DNA of 64,000 bases from Trogon surrucura (taxonomy: Eukaryota; Chordata; Aves; Trogoniformes; Trogonidae), in assembly GCA_020746105.1 (NCBI GenBank), contig CM036618.1:108450622-108514621 (forward strand), written 5' to 3'. Positions 1-41,640 of this stretch are shown here, piece by piece (the first letter of the stretch is position 1; every line of letters starts with the position of its first letter). A program made the position numbers and the translations under genes. A model generated the notes under the pieces. That model was given only the letters and a program-made list of their open reading frames with translations. It was not told the DNA's origin and made no database searches.

Positions 1-2364
1 CTGTTTGTCAGTCTGTATTATTTGTCTTAAAACTGAGATGAGGTGGACAAAAGACAGCAGCTGAATTCCTGCTTTTTAATTTCTCTCATGTTAAACTGTT
101 TGTTTGTTTACAGAAGTGTTTTGTTTTCATTTTTTGGAGGCAAAGATTAGTAAAAGCAACGGGAGTTGCTTTTATTGCTTTAGCAAGGATGCTAGGGATA
201 GCGTGTGTCTTGCTCTTCTGTCTTGTGTGGTATATCTTGCTTGGTCCAGGTGGCTTGTTAAAAGCATCTCAGAACTTGGCTTGATGCATGAAGAAGCATT
301 TCCCCTTTGCCTTAAATCTGTCTATACTGATGGGTGAACAGTCCACCTTAGGATGGAGATAGTTAGTTTGAAGCAGTTTTTAGGTATCCTGCCTCCTTCT
401 GTAGGTCTCCTGGCGTTCTTCCTCTAAAACTATTAAAGAGAGGAATCTGGAAGAGGAGGCTTTTTGATGTACTGAGCTGTATTTTCTGGGATGGCGCATC
501 TATGGGAGAAGAGTAGCTTCTGCTTTTTCTTTTTTTTAGTAACAGTGCTTAAAGTGGTGTCTGTTCTGTGAGCGCGTGCTTTCCTTCAGTACTTGAAAAA
601 GAAAATATGTTACTCGCACATAGAGCCAAAATGCAGGCTGACAGGAAAGCACAGTAAGTTGACTGAGGGGCTTCGCTTGATGGTGCCCGTTCCTGCCCAG
701 CAGTGAAAGTGCATTTGATTGACATGTGTCTACCTTTGGTATTAAAGATGCTCTCAATTTTGTAGATTCCACTTGTTTTGTTCCTTCCTCCTCACCCCTT
801 CCCCTTCCATTACAGTAAATAGCACAGGTAAACTGAGCTGCACAGTTGTGTTTCAGAACAAATAGTGTTATTTTCTGTCAAAAAAACTTAGCTGTCTGTC
901 CATGGAGTTGGCTTCTAGGAACTTTACAGATTTATATACCTGTTTAAACAAGTTACACACATATACAGAGTTTAGATCTTTGTGTAGCCCCTTCATTGCT
1001 GTTCACGTCTCCTTTTCCACTGGTTGCATGCTTTGTTTTTTTCTGGATATGCTAAGCAAATGTACTCTAAAAGGGCTTAATGGATCCAAAGCATCACAGC
1101 TCTTCTACTGTCTGAATCGTGCCATTTGGCAGTATTACATCCTCGTCTTAGTTTTATATGTCAAAGTGCTCATCAAGAGAATAATCAGGACTAGGAAAGA
1201 GAAGGAAGGTAAAATAACTGGGCAGTAAGATGCAAGCAAGCAGATCAAGTGTTTTTTAGGAAAATCTAAAATTGGTATGTCTAGAATTTTATATTGCATA
1301 GCAGAACTTTGTGGAGCATGGTCATTCAGAAGTCGGTTTAGGAGGTTTGGGATTTTCAGAGGCACCGGTATAAGTTACTCACAACTTTGGCTCCTGTAGT
1401 TTGGAAAAGCAATGTATGTTTGTTACATAGATTTTATGAAATCATATCCTATACAGAGAGACCATAAGTAATGATAGATTGCATATTCTGTATCAGGTAT
1501 GAGAATTTGCAGATTAGATTTAGTAATTAGTTATGAGAAAAGAGCTCATTACGCCTGTTTAACCTAGTGTCAAAAATACGTATGTGTGGTAAGTCAGAAC
1601 TGTCACAAATATCAGAGGACTGTGGCAGAGCTGTAATGCAGCAACTGTAGGTTCTGGTAGACCATGTTTCCCTTCAGCACAGAGATCAATTTACATCGTA
1701 TGGAAGTAGTGGTTCTGGGTTTTTTTCCCCTCCTTCTTACAGGGAGGTTTTGGCACAGCCAGAAAAAAAAAGCAAGCTCCCACAGCTAGCATGCTGGTAC
1801 GTAAGGGAGTCACGATTAGACTAGGATGTGTTGCAAGTTGCTAAATTTGAACTTAACCCTAGCTTCCAGGGCAAAGTTAAAAGTCATTGGATCTATATAG
1901 ACATGAATACCCGCGGGATCAATAGCGGGAGGCTGTGGTGTTTGACCTCTTGTTCACGATGATAAAAGGGTCACGCTAACCACGTGAGCAGAGGATGTGT
2001 GTATGTCGCCCAGAGAGAGGTGCATGGGGCACCTCTTTCCAAATTTGTAATGTAGTGACTAGAGACATGCTGTGCGTGGTTCTGTCCTGGTGTACAAAAA
2101 GGATAATAAGCAAAATGTCTTACACCGGAGGAAGACAGATGTACAGTACAGTTACAGGGTGTGTCTAGTTTTCCAGAAGCTTAAAATTAGAAAGGTTCTG
2201 ACAAGAAACCATTGCTGGTGTGGCATTTAGTCTTAGATATGACTATTAGTAACATGCTGTTAAAATGGTCAGCAAACTGGCTATAAATCCTTGTTTCTTT
2301 TTGCTTTGTGGGGGTAGATATTTAAAGGACACTTGAGTGTGTGCTGTAAGGATTGGGGCACTCC

Positions 2365-2512
2365 AGAGAGAGGTGTGATTCTGTTCCCAACCCCATCACT
2401 GACTGGTGATTAACTTTGGGTAGATGGTTTAATCTCTTCCTTCTAAAGTAGAGATACTTGGTATCAGTCTCCTCCTAAGCTTTTTGAGATCGGCAAGTGA
2501 AGTGTGTTTAAA
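2365..2512 (+). repeat. Ancient MIR/L3-tail-like SINE fragment
   Basis: The order of short blocks is that of old amniote MIR-type SINEs: a 'ttcccaaccccatcactgac' block, a degenerate 'ctttgggtagatggtttaat' block, a 'taaagtagagatac' block, and an 'aagctttttgagatcggcaa' end like the L2/L3-type tail. The copy is heavily decayed. The family was assigned from recalled consensus patterns, not from a library search. Confidence 0.45.
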
Positions 2513-4371
2513 TGCGAGAGGAAGAGCTGCTGTTTTTCTCAGTAATCTTAAGTAATGGTGTATTTGAGTCTGTTCTAATTCTGTTGGTTTCCAACTCCTT
2601 AATTGGACTCGGTGTGCTTTCGGCAAGTTCAAACTTCCAATAATAACAATTACAACATAATTTTTGTATGTGAAAAAATTTTTTAAGAAAATAATTAACT
2701 GCACACTGATAACCTCCCTTATTTATACTCTTCGTTCTAGTTTGGAGCATGAGGCCGGTGGGGAGCTCTGTTGGTTACCTGTGTGGACATTCATGCTGTG
2801 CAGCTGTGTGCCAGGCAGGGACCTGCTCCCTTTGCATCGGAGAGAGATGAGCTTTGGTGGTCTCTTCTGCCCTAACTGGTGAAGCAACTCTGTGAGAGGG
2901 TAGAGCTGCTTTGCAAGCCTGGGGGGAGATGCTTGTAATGGTTTGTTTTTTTTTTTGTGGTTTGAAGCACACAGTTCTAACTCTAACCACTGGTTTGAGT
3001 TGTTGGATGGGGGCACTTGTCTTTTAAAGCGACGCACTGTGCTAACGCTGGCAGAGGGATGACTTGTAACTAATAGCTGTGCTTTTGTGGGAGCTTGCCA
3101 TAGAACCAAATAAAGGTGTAAATTCAGCTTGGATTAGTTCCGTTTCTTAAGTATATGCTTCAAATACGGCATCTGCCTGAATCTCGTATTAGTCTGTGTG
3201 TTTTGTTGTCATGCTCCATTTTGGTTGTGATATTCTGTTGTTGATGGTGCTGGATGAAGGATCCACATGCACAGGAGGTAACTTTAGTCATAATTTATCA
3301 GAATGATTCTTGGCTTTTGAGCCACGCAGAGGAGGCAGTGCAGTGGCTTGCTCTAAGTACTCCTTAGTGCATAAACAGAAGAAAACTCTTGGATTTTTCC
3401 TTGTCCTTTTTTGTTGTTCTTCCCTTTCTTCTTGGTAACGTACATGATGCAAAGATAAGATGTTGGGTGTAAACACAATTCCAGATTGGGCAAATCCGTG
3501 TTGCCCAAATAGTACATTTTTAAAGACCTGCAAATGAGGTAAATGGAACATGTTTTGTCCCCTGACTGCAAATACTTATTTCCCAGGAAAAGGCACAGAA
3601 TTCGTTCCTGGGGAGGGGTGGGAAGCAAATGAGCAGTAGCCTTAAAATCACAGTGATAAAGCTGGATCTACCTCCGTGTAATGGGCAACAAAGTGCACCC
3701 GGGACAGAATTTATTAGTGCATTGTGTCAAGGCATATCAGCGGAGGAAGTGGCCTGTAATGAGGGAACATGCTCTCCCACCAGGATCTTAATTGTGAATG
3801 AATTATTTCTACATCTGTGGCCAGGGTAGAAAGAGACTGTTAATTCCAGACACATGGGCTGTGACTATGCTTTTGCATCTCCCCAGACATTTTCCAGAAA
3901 GAAGGAAAGAGAACCATCAGTCCAGGGTGTTTGGTTTGCATTGGTGTATCTGTGACTAAAATAAAGCAGGCTGTGCTTACTTTTAAAGTGTCCAAGCATT
4001 CTTTTCACTCTTATGTTGTATGTCAAGCCATTTATGGGGAAAATTGTTCATACTGGGTTTTGAGCTAGCTGTCATTCGCCAAAAATGACTGCGAAGCCTT
4101 CTGAATTTTGGTGGAAAGATGTGGTTTTCTGCCAGGCAGCCCACTTGTATCAGTGTGTGTGCTGCTATTGTAACAATGAGAGAGTAAACAAGTTCTGCAT
4201 GCTTTTCAGAGATGTTTGTCTTAAATGGTATTGGCAAACTGCTTTGTGCAAGGGTGGTTTTAAAGCAGCTTTCAGAGACTTGATGAATTCAGTTTACAGA
4301 GACTTGAGTCAAAGCTGTGGGGCAGGACTCCTATATTTGAGTCCTTGGTTCTGTTCTAGGTCACATCTTTC

Positions 4372-4559
4372 ATAGAAGTTCGTTTCATCGAATGGCCTAG
4401 GCTGGAAGGGACCTTAGAGACCATTTAATCCAACCTCCCTGTCACGGGCAGGGATGCCTCTCAACTAGATCGGGCAACACATGGGGACCCAACGGGGATC
4501 GAACCTGTGACCTTGGTGTTATCAGCACCACGCTCTAACCGAATGAGCTAACTGGCCCT
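4372..4559 (-). mobile_element. tRNA-Ile-derived SINE with CR1-like tail (TguSINE1-like)
   Basis: Read on the minus strand, 4559 to about 4485 is a tRNA-Ile-like head: D-arm TTAGCTCATTCGGTTAGAGC, anticodon loop CTGATAA (anticodon GAT), and T-arm GGTTCGATCC. It runs directly into a CR1 3' end that contains AAGGTCCCTTCCAGCC and ends near TTCTATG. A tRNA head joined to a CR1 tail is the layout of TguSINE1, a SINE known from passerine birds, which implies mobilisation by CR1 reverse transcriptase. The acceptor stem no longer pairs well, so this is a retroposon and not a working tRNA gene. I could not find clear target-site duplications. Confidence 0.75.
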
Positions 4560-7500
4560 TGTTAAAGACCTTTCCTTTGGAGCTGCAGTGTGTGGGAGAT
4601 ATGAGGAGGGAGAGGATGAAGGATAGGCAAGGTAGATCTTCCATTTGATTTAAAGCATGATGGCAGCTTTCTCCTTTTAATATGTGTTTTGTTCTGTGTC
4701 CTGCACAGTTAAAATATGGGTCAGCTGCAACCAAAGGAATCCAGCTAATGAAAACATATCTAGGCAGGGGTCTGGGAATGTGCTATCAAAGGAACTGGTG
4801 GGGAGATGTGTCATAGAAGTGAAAAAGGCCATCAGCGAAAGGATCATACAAAGGGGTTGGTATGGCAACAGATGTAAAAAGAAATGGAAGAAATCTGTAA
4901 AAGACCAGTTACAGAACAGCTTAATAATACTTATTCTGAAGTTAGTCTACTGCACGGTTTATGGCCATGGAACAAATGCACTGAATACCTGGTCATCTCT
5001 GTCTTGTTTGTGGTGTTTATTATTTTGATTTCATACTCTTGCCACACCCACAGTGATGGTGTGGGTGGCTACAACACTGATTCCAGGGTTATAATCCTTG
5101 TTTAGATTCAACTAAAATAACAGCAGTTGTGATAATGGATAATAGGAAGAAGAAGGGATAGGGATTGTTTGTTTATTTTGGAAGTGTGATATTTAGTTGT
5201 CTGCCTTACTACCTGTCTGGCCTAATATTTTTTCTTTTTGGTCTCACTTATTAAAAGAAATGTTGGAGAGAGAAAAGGCAGCTAAAACTTCTGCAGACCT
5301 GAGAGAAGGAATACAGGCTACTGTGAAACTGGTGGAGGTTTCTTGGTTGTTTTGTTTTGTTTTTTTTTGTGTGGGCATGGTTTTGTTCTTTTATTTTGTT
5401 ATTAAATTATTGAATAGTAGATGAGCTATAGCAAACTGTGGATTGTAGAAGTAATTCCTTTACATTTAAAGAGGCTGTTCATGCATAGAAAACTTTGCAA
5501 AGTATTTCTAGTACATTTCTGTATGATTAGAAGTCTCCTTGTGTTTAAACTTGGTATGTCTTATATATATGTGAATACATGCATGAGTATGTATATATTA
5601 TAAGTAAGGTTTTTTGACTGTACTGGAAGAAAGCATGTGGAGTCAGAAGCTGGTCTGTGGGAGCATGGTAGCATGTGGAAAATAAGGGTAATGAATGGAG
5701 GAATGTGGTGTGAAAACATTATGAGAATTTTTCTTTTGCCTGTTGTGAGGATTTGTGTGTCTGTTATTGGCCTCTGATGTGCTGAATGTCTCGCTATAGT
5801 TGCTTAAGCCTTTGGTCCAGTAGTCTGATGTCTCGAAGGGAAGACGCTCGCTGCAGTTAGTCAGCAGAGGACAGTGGCTTGCGAGGCAGATGGTTGTTGC
5901 ACACAGGAGCATTCCCAAGCGTTGATTTTGTTTTGTTGTTACAACAGCGTTCAACATCTGGTGCAATCAATGTCAGGAGATGGTCTACCTGCTGGTGTGG
6001 CATCCAACTTAGACGAGCCCCTCTGCTGCCCACGTGGACCTTGTCTACTCCCTGGAGAAGATTTGGCTCTAGCCTCCTTGTGCTAGAAGGTGTGGATGTT
6101 TTCCAGGGATTCATTCAACTGTGAGAGAAGCTTACTAAGCAAAAACCGTGACCCTGCCTATTCTTGGAAAATAGCTTGTGACTGGCACTTGTCAGCCCTC
6201 TTCAGCACAGGCTACTGGGCACTGTGACACCAAGTGTGGACACCACCAAGCTGTCCGTGCTCCACGCCAGCAGTGCCCTATTTTGCTGGTGCTAGATAAC
6301 GAGTCCTCAGGAGACAGATCAAGTGTGATGTAGACTTTGTACGCTTGGACATTTGAAACCACACCTTAAATCTGTTTTTGATAGAGCCTGCTTGCATGGC
6401 TTATTTGTTGATTTAGTAGTGATATGAATAGAACTTGCTATGGAGGGAGGTGGGGTGGGAAATCCCTTGCCTGCTGACTGGGTATTAACACAGGTGCAGT
6501 GTTGGGGATATGTAACAGTCTTATTGGAAGTGTGTACTTCCTCTGATTTTCAGTTTTTGTGTCTCTTGGCTTTGCTTGTGTTTATTGCTTTTTTCATTGA
6601 AGAAAAAAGGTAATTTTCCTAATTCTTGTTTATATTTTGGGTGTAGTCTTTTCCCTTCTTGATTATCTAGCATGTATTTTCTTTGATACTTTCCCCTTCT
6701 GGTTATGATAACCTCATTAGTCTGTGTTTTGCTTCCCAGGATAATTAACCAATATGTCCTGCTAATTGTAGGATCTACAAAGTCAGGCAACTTGGGATTT
6801 TTTTTTCATTTGAAGAAAACACTTCCAGTATCACTTCAGTTCTCATTGCACTTACTAGCTCCCACCTTCATATTGCTTGATGGTGTCCTTTTTGCTTGTT
6901 GATGTATTTATTTAGCAATAAGAGGGTTGAGCGTGCATTGTGTGATGTATATTTTTTTTCACCATTTGTGGTTGCATTAGCTTCCCTGAAATTTGGTTGG
7001 TTTTTTTTTTTTTTTGAAACACACATTTAATGTATTATATCTGCCGCTTCAAGACAAGTCCTCCATCTGTTTTTGAGTGAAGGGAGGGTGTGGATTTAGT
7101 GTCATTGCTTAAAAAGAACCCATGTTAGAAGTGGAGGTTTTTGTGCGCTGTCCAAGTGTGCACTGATCAGTACCTTTATGTATTACCTTTTCTTGCCCTT
7201 CCTGGGAGGGAAGGAATGAACTTTCCTGCATTCAAGCTTTCCTGCGCTTCTAATACTTGGGACAACAAAAGCACTTCCTAGTAGTGGCAACCTTTGAACA
7301 GTCTCATTTCAGCTAGCACAGTACTGTGTTGTTGGCTGCTTTCTTTGCCTGGCCCTGAATTGCAGGGACAGCCTGCAAATGCTTTGAGTGTGATCCGTGT
7401 GGAAATTTCCACTGTGAAGATGGGGGTGAAACACCTCTTGTTGACAGAGTACAATTTCCTTACCTGACAGGCAGCTTTCAAGTTTAAAAGTGCATTTTAC

Positions 7501-8189
7501 AACATTAAAGCCAGCTCTAGTGATTAAACTTTGGAGAGATTCAGGAGTAATGCTTCTTCATGCATCTGGAGCATATGGATAGGTCTTGTAAAGATAGCCA
7601 GAGAATAACGACCTGGGTAGGCTTCATTTTCGTTTTTACGATTAACCCATTAAGCCCAGATCAGACCTAGATAAGCATATAACATATAATACTTCCTTGC
7701 TACAGTAGGTTTTCCTGATTTTGATCACTGATTAACAGTTATTGAACAAACATTCCAGTAACCATGGGTAACCCTCTATTTGCATAATAATGTCTTTCTA
7801 AAATTCAGCTGTAGTGATCCGTGCATCTCCTGTGTAATTGCAGCAAAACTGTGTACTTACCCAGAAATTTAGCTTTAGCTGTCTGTGCTTCTCCTGTGTG
7901 ACAGGGTGTAGCAGACGTGTTTGTGAGGCAAGCTTTGTGTTTCCTGAGAAGGTGACTGGATCCAGTTGCGTGTGATCTGCAGCAGGGCATAGTGCTGCAT
8001 GTACTGTTGACTCAAGATCACTGGTACCACTTCAGTGTATTAATGTTGCAGTTGTAGTGCATATATGGGTGCTGACAGGTTATCTCCTGAACATGAATTG
8101 GTCCCTGTGTACCTACCTAGGAAATAACTTAAATATGTGGCCTTAAATTAGTGCTTGGTACCTATAGGAGTCAGATTTATTTATTTATT

Positions 8190-8199
8190 CCCCCCCCCC
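8190..8199. repeat. C10 run after an ATTT repeat
   Basis: Ten consecutive C follow a short (ATTT)n stretch. This is simple sequence with no gene-like context. Confidence 0.8.
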
Positions 8200-8888
8200 A
8201 CCCTGCAGATCATTACAGAGAATGCTGTATGGGTAAGGTTGAACCTTAGTCAGCATCTTATGCCAACTACATGCCTCTGTCTTCTGTGTCAGTAAAGGGT
8301 GAGAGGACATGAAACGAAGGCAGTCCTGGAACTGTGACCCTGACTGTGCTTTAAAGATGTAGGAGAGGAGTGAAATAAGGTGAAAATTGTCCTTGCAAAA
8401 TGCTTTTTGGCACCTTGGCTACTCCTCATTTTCTTGTAAATGAACCGCAGTGAAGTAGGAGAGATGGTGTTCTGACCTTGAGCTTGGTTCTGGGCAGAGA
8501 TAAAGGAGCGAGTGGAACTTCTTTTTCTCAAGACATGCTCTGTCCTGCATCCTGCAGTACCCAGGTTGTATTTGATGACAGTGAAATTGTACAGAGTGTT
8601 ACCGATCTGGGCTGGAGGGCCTCTTGAACAGGGAGGGTGACTGAGTAAAAAATGTAGCACTGTAGAGCAGTACTTTGCCAATGCTGTAATAGGTGGTGGT
8701 TCTGAGTGTACTTAAGTTTCCAATTAAAATAACAGAGTGAGCTATAAGATGGGGACAGAGCAGACTACCCGTGGAGGACTGACAGTTTTTCATAGGTGTG
8801 GAGGTGAAGAAGTTTGACTGTGTAAAATGTGCAGGTGTAGCTCCAGGGGAGGAATGAATGTGACAGCTGTCAGTGTACTTTATTCGTG

Positions 8889-8925
8889 TTATCAGGCCCT
8901 GAGAATATATTCAAGGGCCTGATAA
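8889..8925. repeat. Near-perfect palindrome / 12-bp stem hairpin
   Basis: The arms TTATCAGGCCCT (8889-8900) and AGGGCCTGATAA (8914-8925) are exact reverse complements. They enclose 13 bases that contain the self-complementary GAATATATTC, so nearly all 37 bp are palindromic. It lies about 370 bp upstream of the first COQ8A coding exon. It could be a structured RNA element, a binding site for a dimeric factor, the end of a decayed transposon, or chance; nothing here separates these. Confidence 0.85.
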
Positions 8926-9314
8926 TTAAAGGCCAAATGCTAATGCTTTCATCTTGTTTAAACATCTGTGAAGAATCAAGACCATCTTTGCAGTGTTACT
9001 GACATGTACCTCTCTTTGCTTCCCCTGGTCAATGGTAACTTGAATATTTATTTGTGTGTATTCCTGGAACATTGCCCTAACTCATGAGCAGTTCTGAGGA
9101 GAGTTCTCGCTTTGCCTGGTAAGGTCAGCTAACCAGCTGTCGGTCAAGCTGGCCTGTGTGCTGTCTGAGCTGCAGACAAGTTCCCGTGGTGGGTGGTAAG
9201 AGATTGCGATGTGCAACTGGCTCTTAGGTGACTTGAAACTGGTTGCAAACTTGTTCCTTGATCTCTTGCTTCTTCTTTCTTTTTTTCATCTTTCAGAACG
9301 GAAAGACATCAGTC

Positions 9315-40481
<31,167 letters not shown>

Positions 40482-41575
40482 TAAAGATGAACTGTAACAC
40501 GTCTTGTTCTGAGGGCACAGTTCATCTGAGCCTTGCAGAGAGCGTTCTAGCCTCCCATGCGTTGCACCCCAGCTCTCCATCCTCTTCAGATGCAGCAGCC
40601 TATGCCTTGGAAGCCAAGTGTGCGTTTCACGAGGACTAAGCTGTTCTTTGATGCTGTGTCTGTCCTACACTGACTGCCAGTACAGTCCGCAGCTTGCAGG
40701 AAACTATCTTCTAAAGTGCTTCTGTACTGTTTCAAGGCACCTCGAATGCATTTTTAACATGGTGACGGTGGCTGCGTTTTGATCGGGGTTTATAACAAGT
40801 AGGAGGAGGAGGACAAGAGCAGAATTTAATACTGAAGCCTGTTTGTAACTATCCAAAAGTTGTTTTTTAAAAACCTTCCCTCTTTCATGCTAAGGTGGAA
40901 TTCAAGTAGTTTTCATACTGTAAATTATAGAATGAAATACTAAGGTGTACCCTACCACAGACACGGTCAGCACCTCCCCCCTCCCATTTTTGTAAAAGTC
41001 AAGCGGTGGCAGTCTAAGAACCCTTCTGGATTTTACTGATGTGGATTTAATGCAAAGTGTGTGTGTACATAGGGTGAAGTTTTATGCTTTCTGCCTCTTT
41101 TTGGCTTGCAAGCTAAACATAAGTATTTTTAAAATCTGACAATTGGGTGCCAATCTTTTTTAAACACATATGTACACTCACACACCCCATCTCAGTTTTA
41201 GGAGTCAAATATGTAATCAACAGAGCTATATCTGAGCACAAATAGTGGGATTCTTCACTGTCTGGTAGGTATTGGCTTTCCTGAGGGCAAGTTAGATAAA
41301 CTACAACTCTGACACCAATTGCTTGATGGACTTCTAACCAAGAACCTGCTCTGTCTCTCAGTTTTCCTGTAATGCAGAACTTCTGGCAAGGCAGACAAAC
41401 ACGTAATGTCTCTCATAAGCATTTCAAGCTTTTGCTGAAATGTCACACATTTAAAACCAGACGCACAGTTTTAAACTGTTGGAGTCAAGCTAGGAAACTT
41501 ACTTTCTTAGATTTTTGTACAAAGCCTGTACCTGTACAACTTCCTGATTTAAATAAAAAAAGTGCTTGTGCAGTG
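40482..41575 (+). other. COQ8A: COQ8A 3' UTR
   Basis: About 1.1 kb of stop-dense sequence from the TAG to the first good polyadenylation signal. The end point is inferred from the signal at 41552-41557 and the GT-rich stretch after it; a longer form using 41614-41619 is possible. Confidence 0.75.
41552..41557 (+). terminator. COQ8A: COQ8A polyadenylation signal AATAAA (proximal)
   Basis: Canonical AATAAA followed within 25 nt by a GT-rich stretch (agtgcttgtgcagtg), the usual layout for cleavage and polyadenylation. It is about 1.07 kb after the stop codon. Confidence 0.7.
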
Positions 41576-41613
41576 GGCCTTCTGCCTGCAGTTTTTTCAT
41601 CTTCTGGTGTGGT

Positions 41614-41619
41614 AATAAA
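41614..41619 (+). terminator. COQ8A: COQ8A polyadenylation signal AATAAA (distal, alternative)
   Basis: A second AATAAA 62 nt downstream of the first. It could serve as a backup site. Confidence 0.5.
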
Positions 41620-41640
41620 TGGTCAAGTGACCCATCTGCT

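Larger units (their letters stand above)
1..9296. other. Non-coding upstream flank / probable intron 1 of COQ8A
   Basis: No exon could be recognised here on either strand. The first COQ8A coding exon begins with a splice acceptor, so at least one non-coding 5' exon must lie upstream, in this stretch or beyond the left edge. The stretch is AT-rich with many T-runs and has no CpG-dense block such as usually marks a promoter, so I infer that transcription starts outside the window. It holds an old MIR-like fragment (about 2365-2512), a tRNA-headed SINE (about 4372-4559), a C-run (8190-8199) and a strong palindrome (8889-8925), each listed separately. Confidence 0.6.

Noticed and set aside
4485-4558. 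Functional tRNA-Ile(GAT) gene on the minus strand
   Set aside because: The D, anticodon and T arms are recognisable, but the acceptor stem has several mismatches and the sequence runs straight into a CR1 tail, so it is a SINE head.
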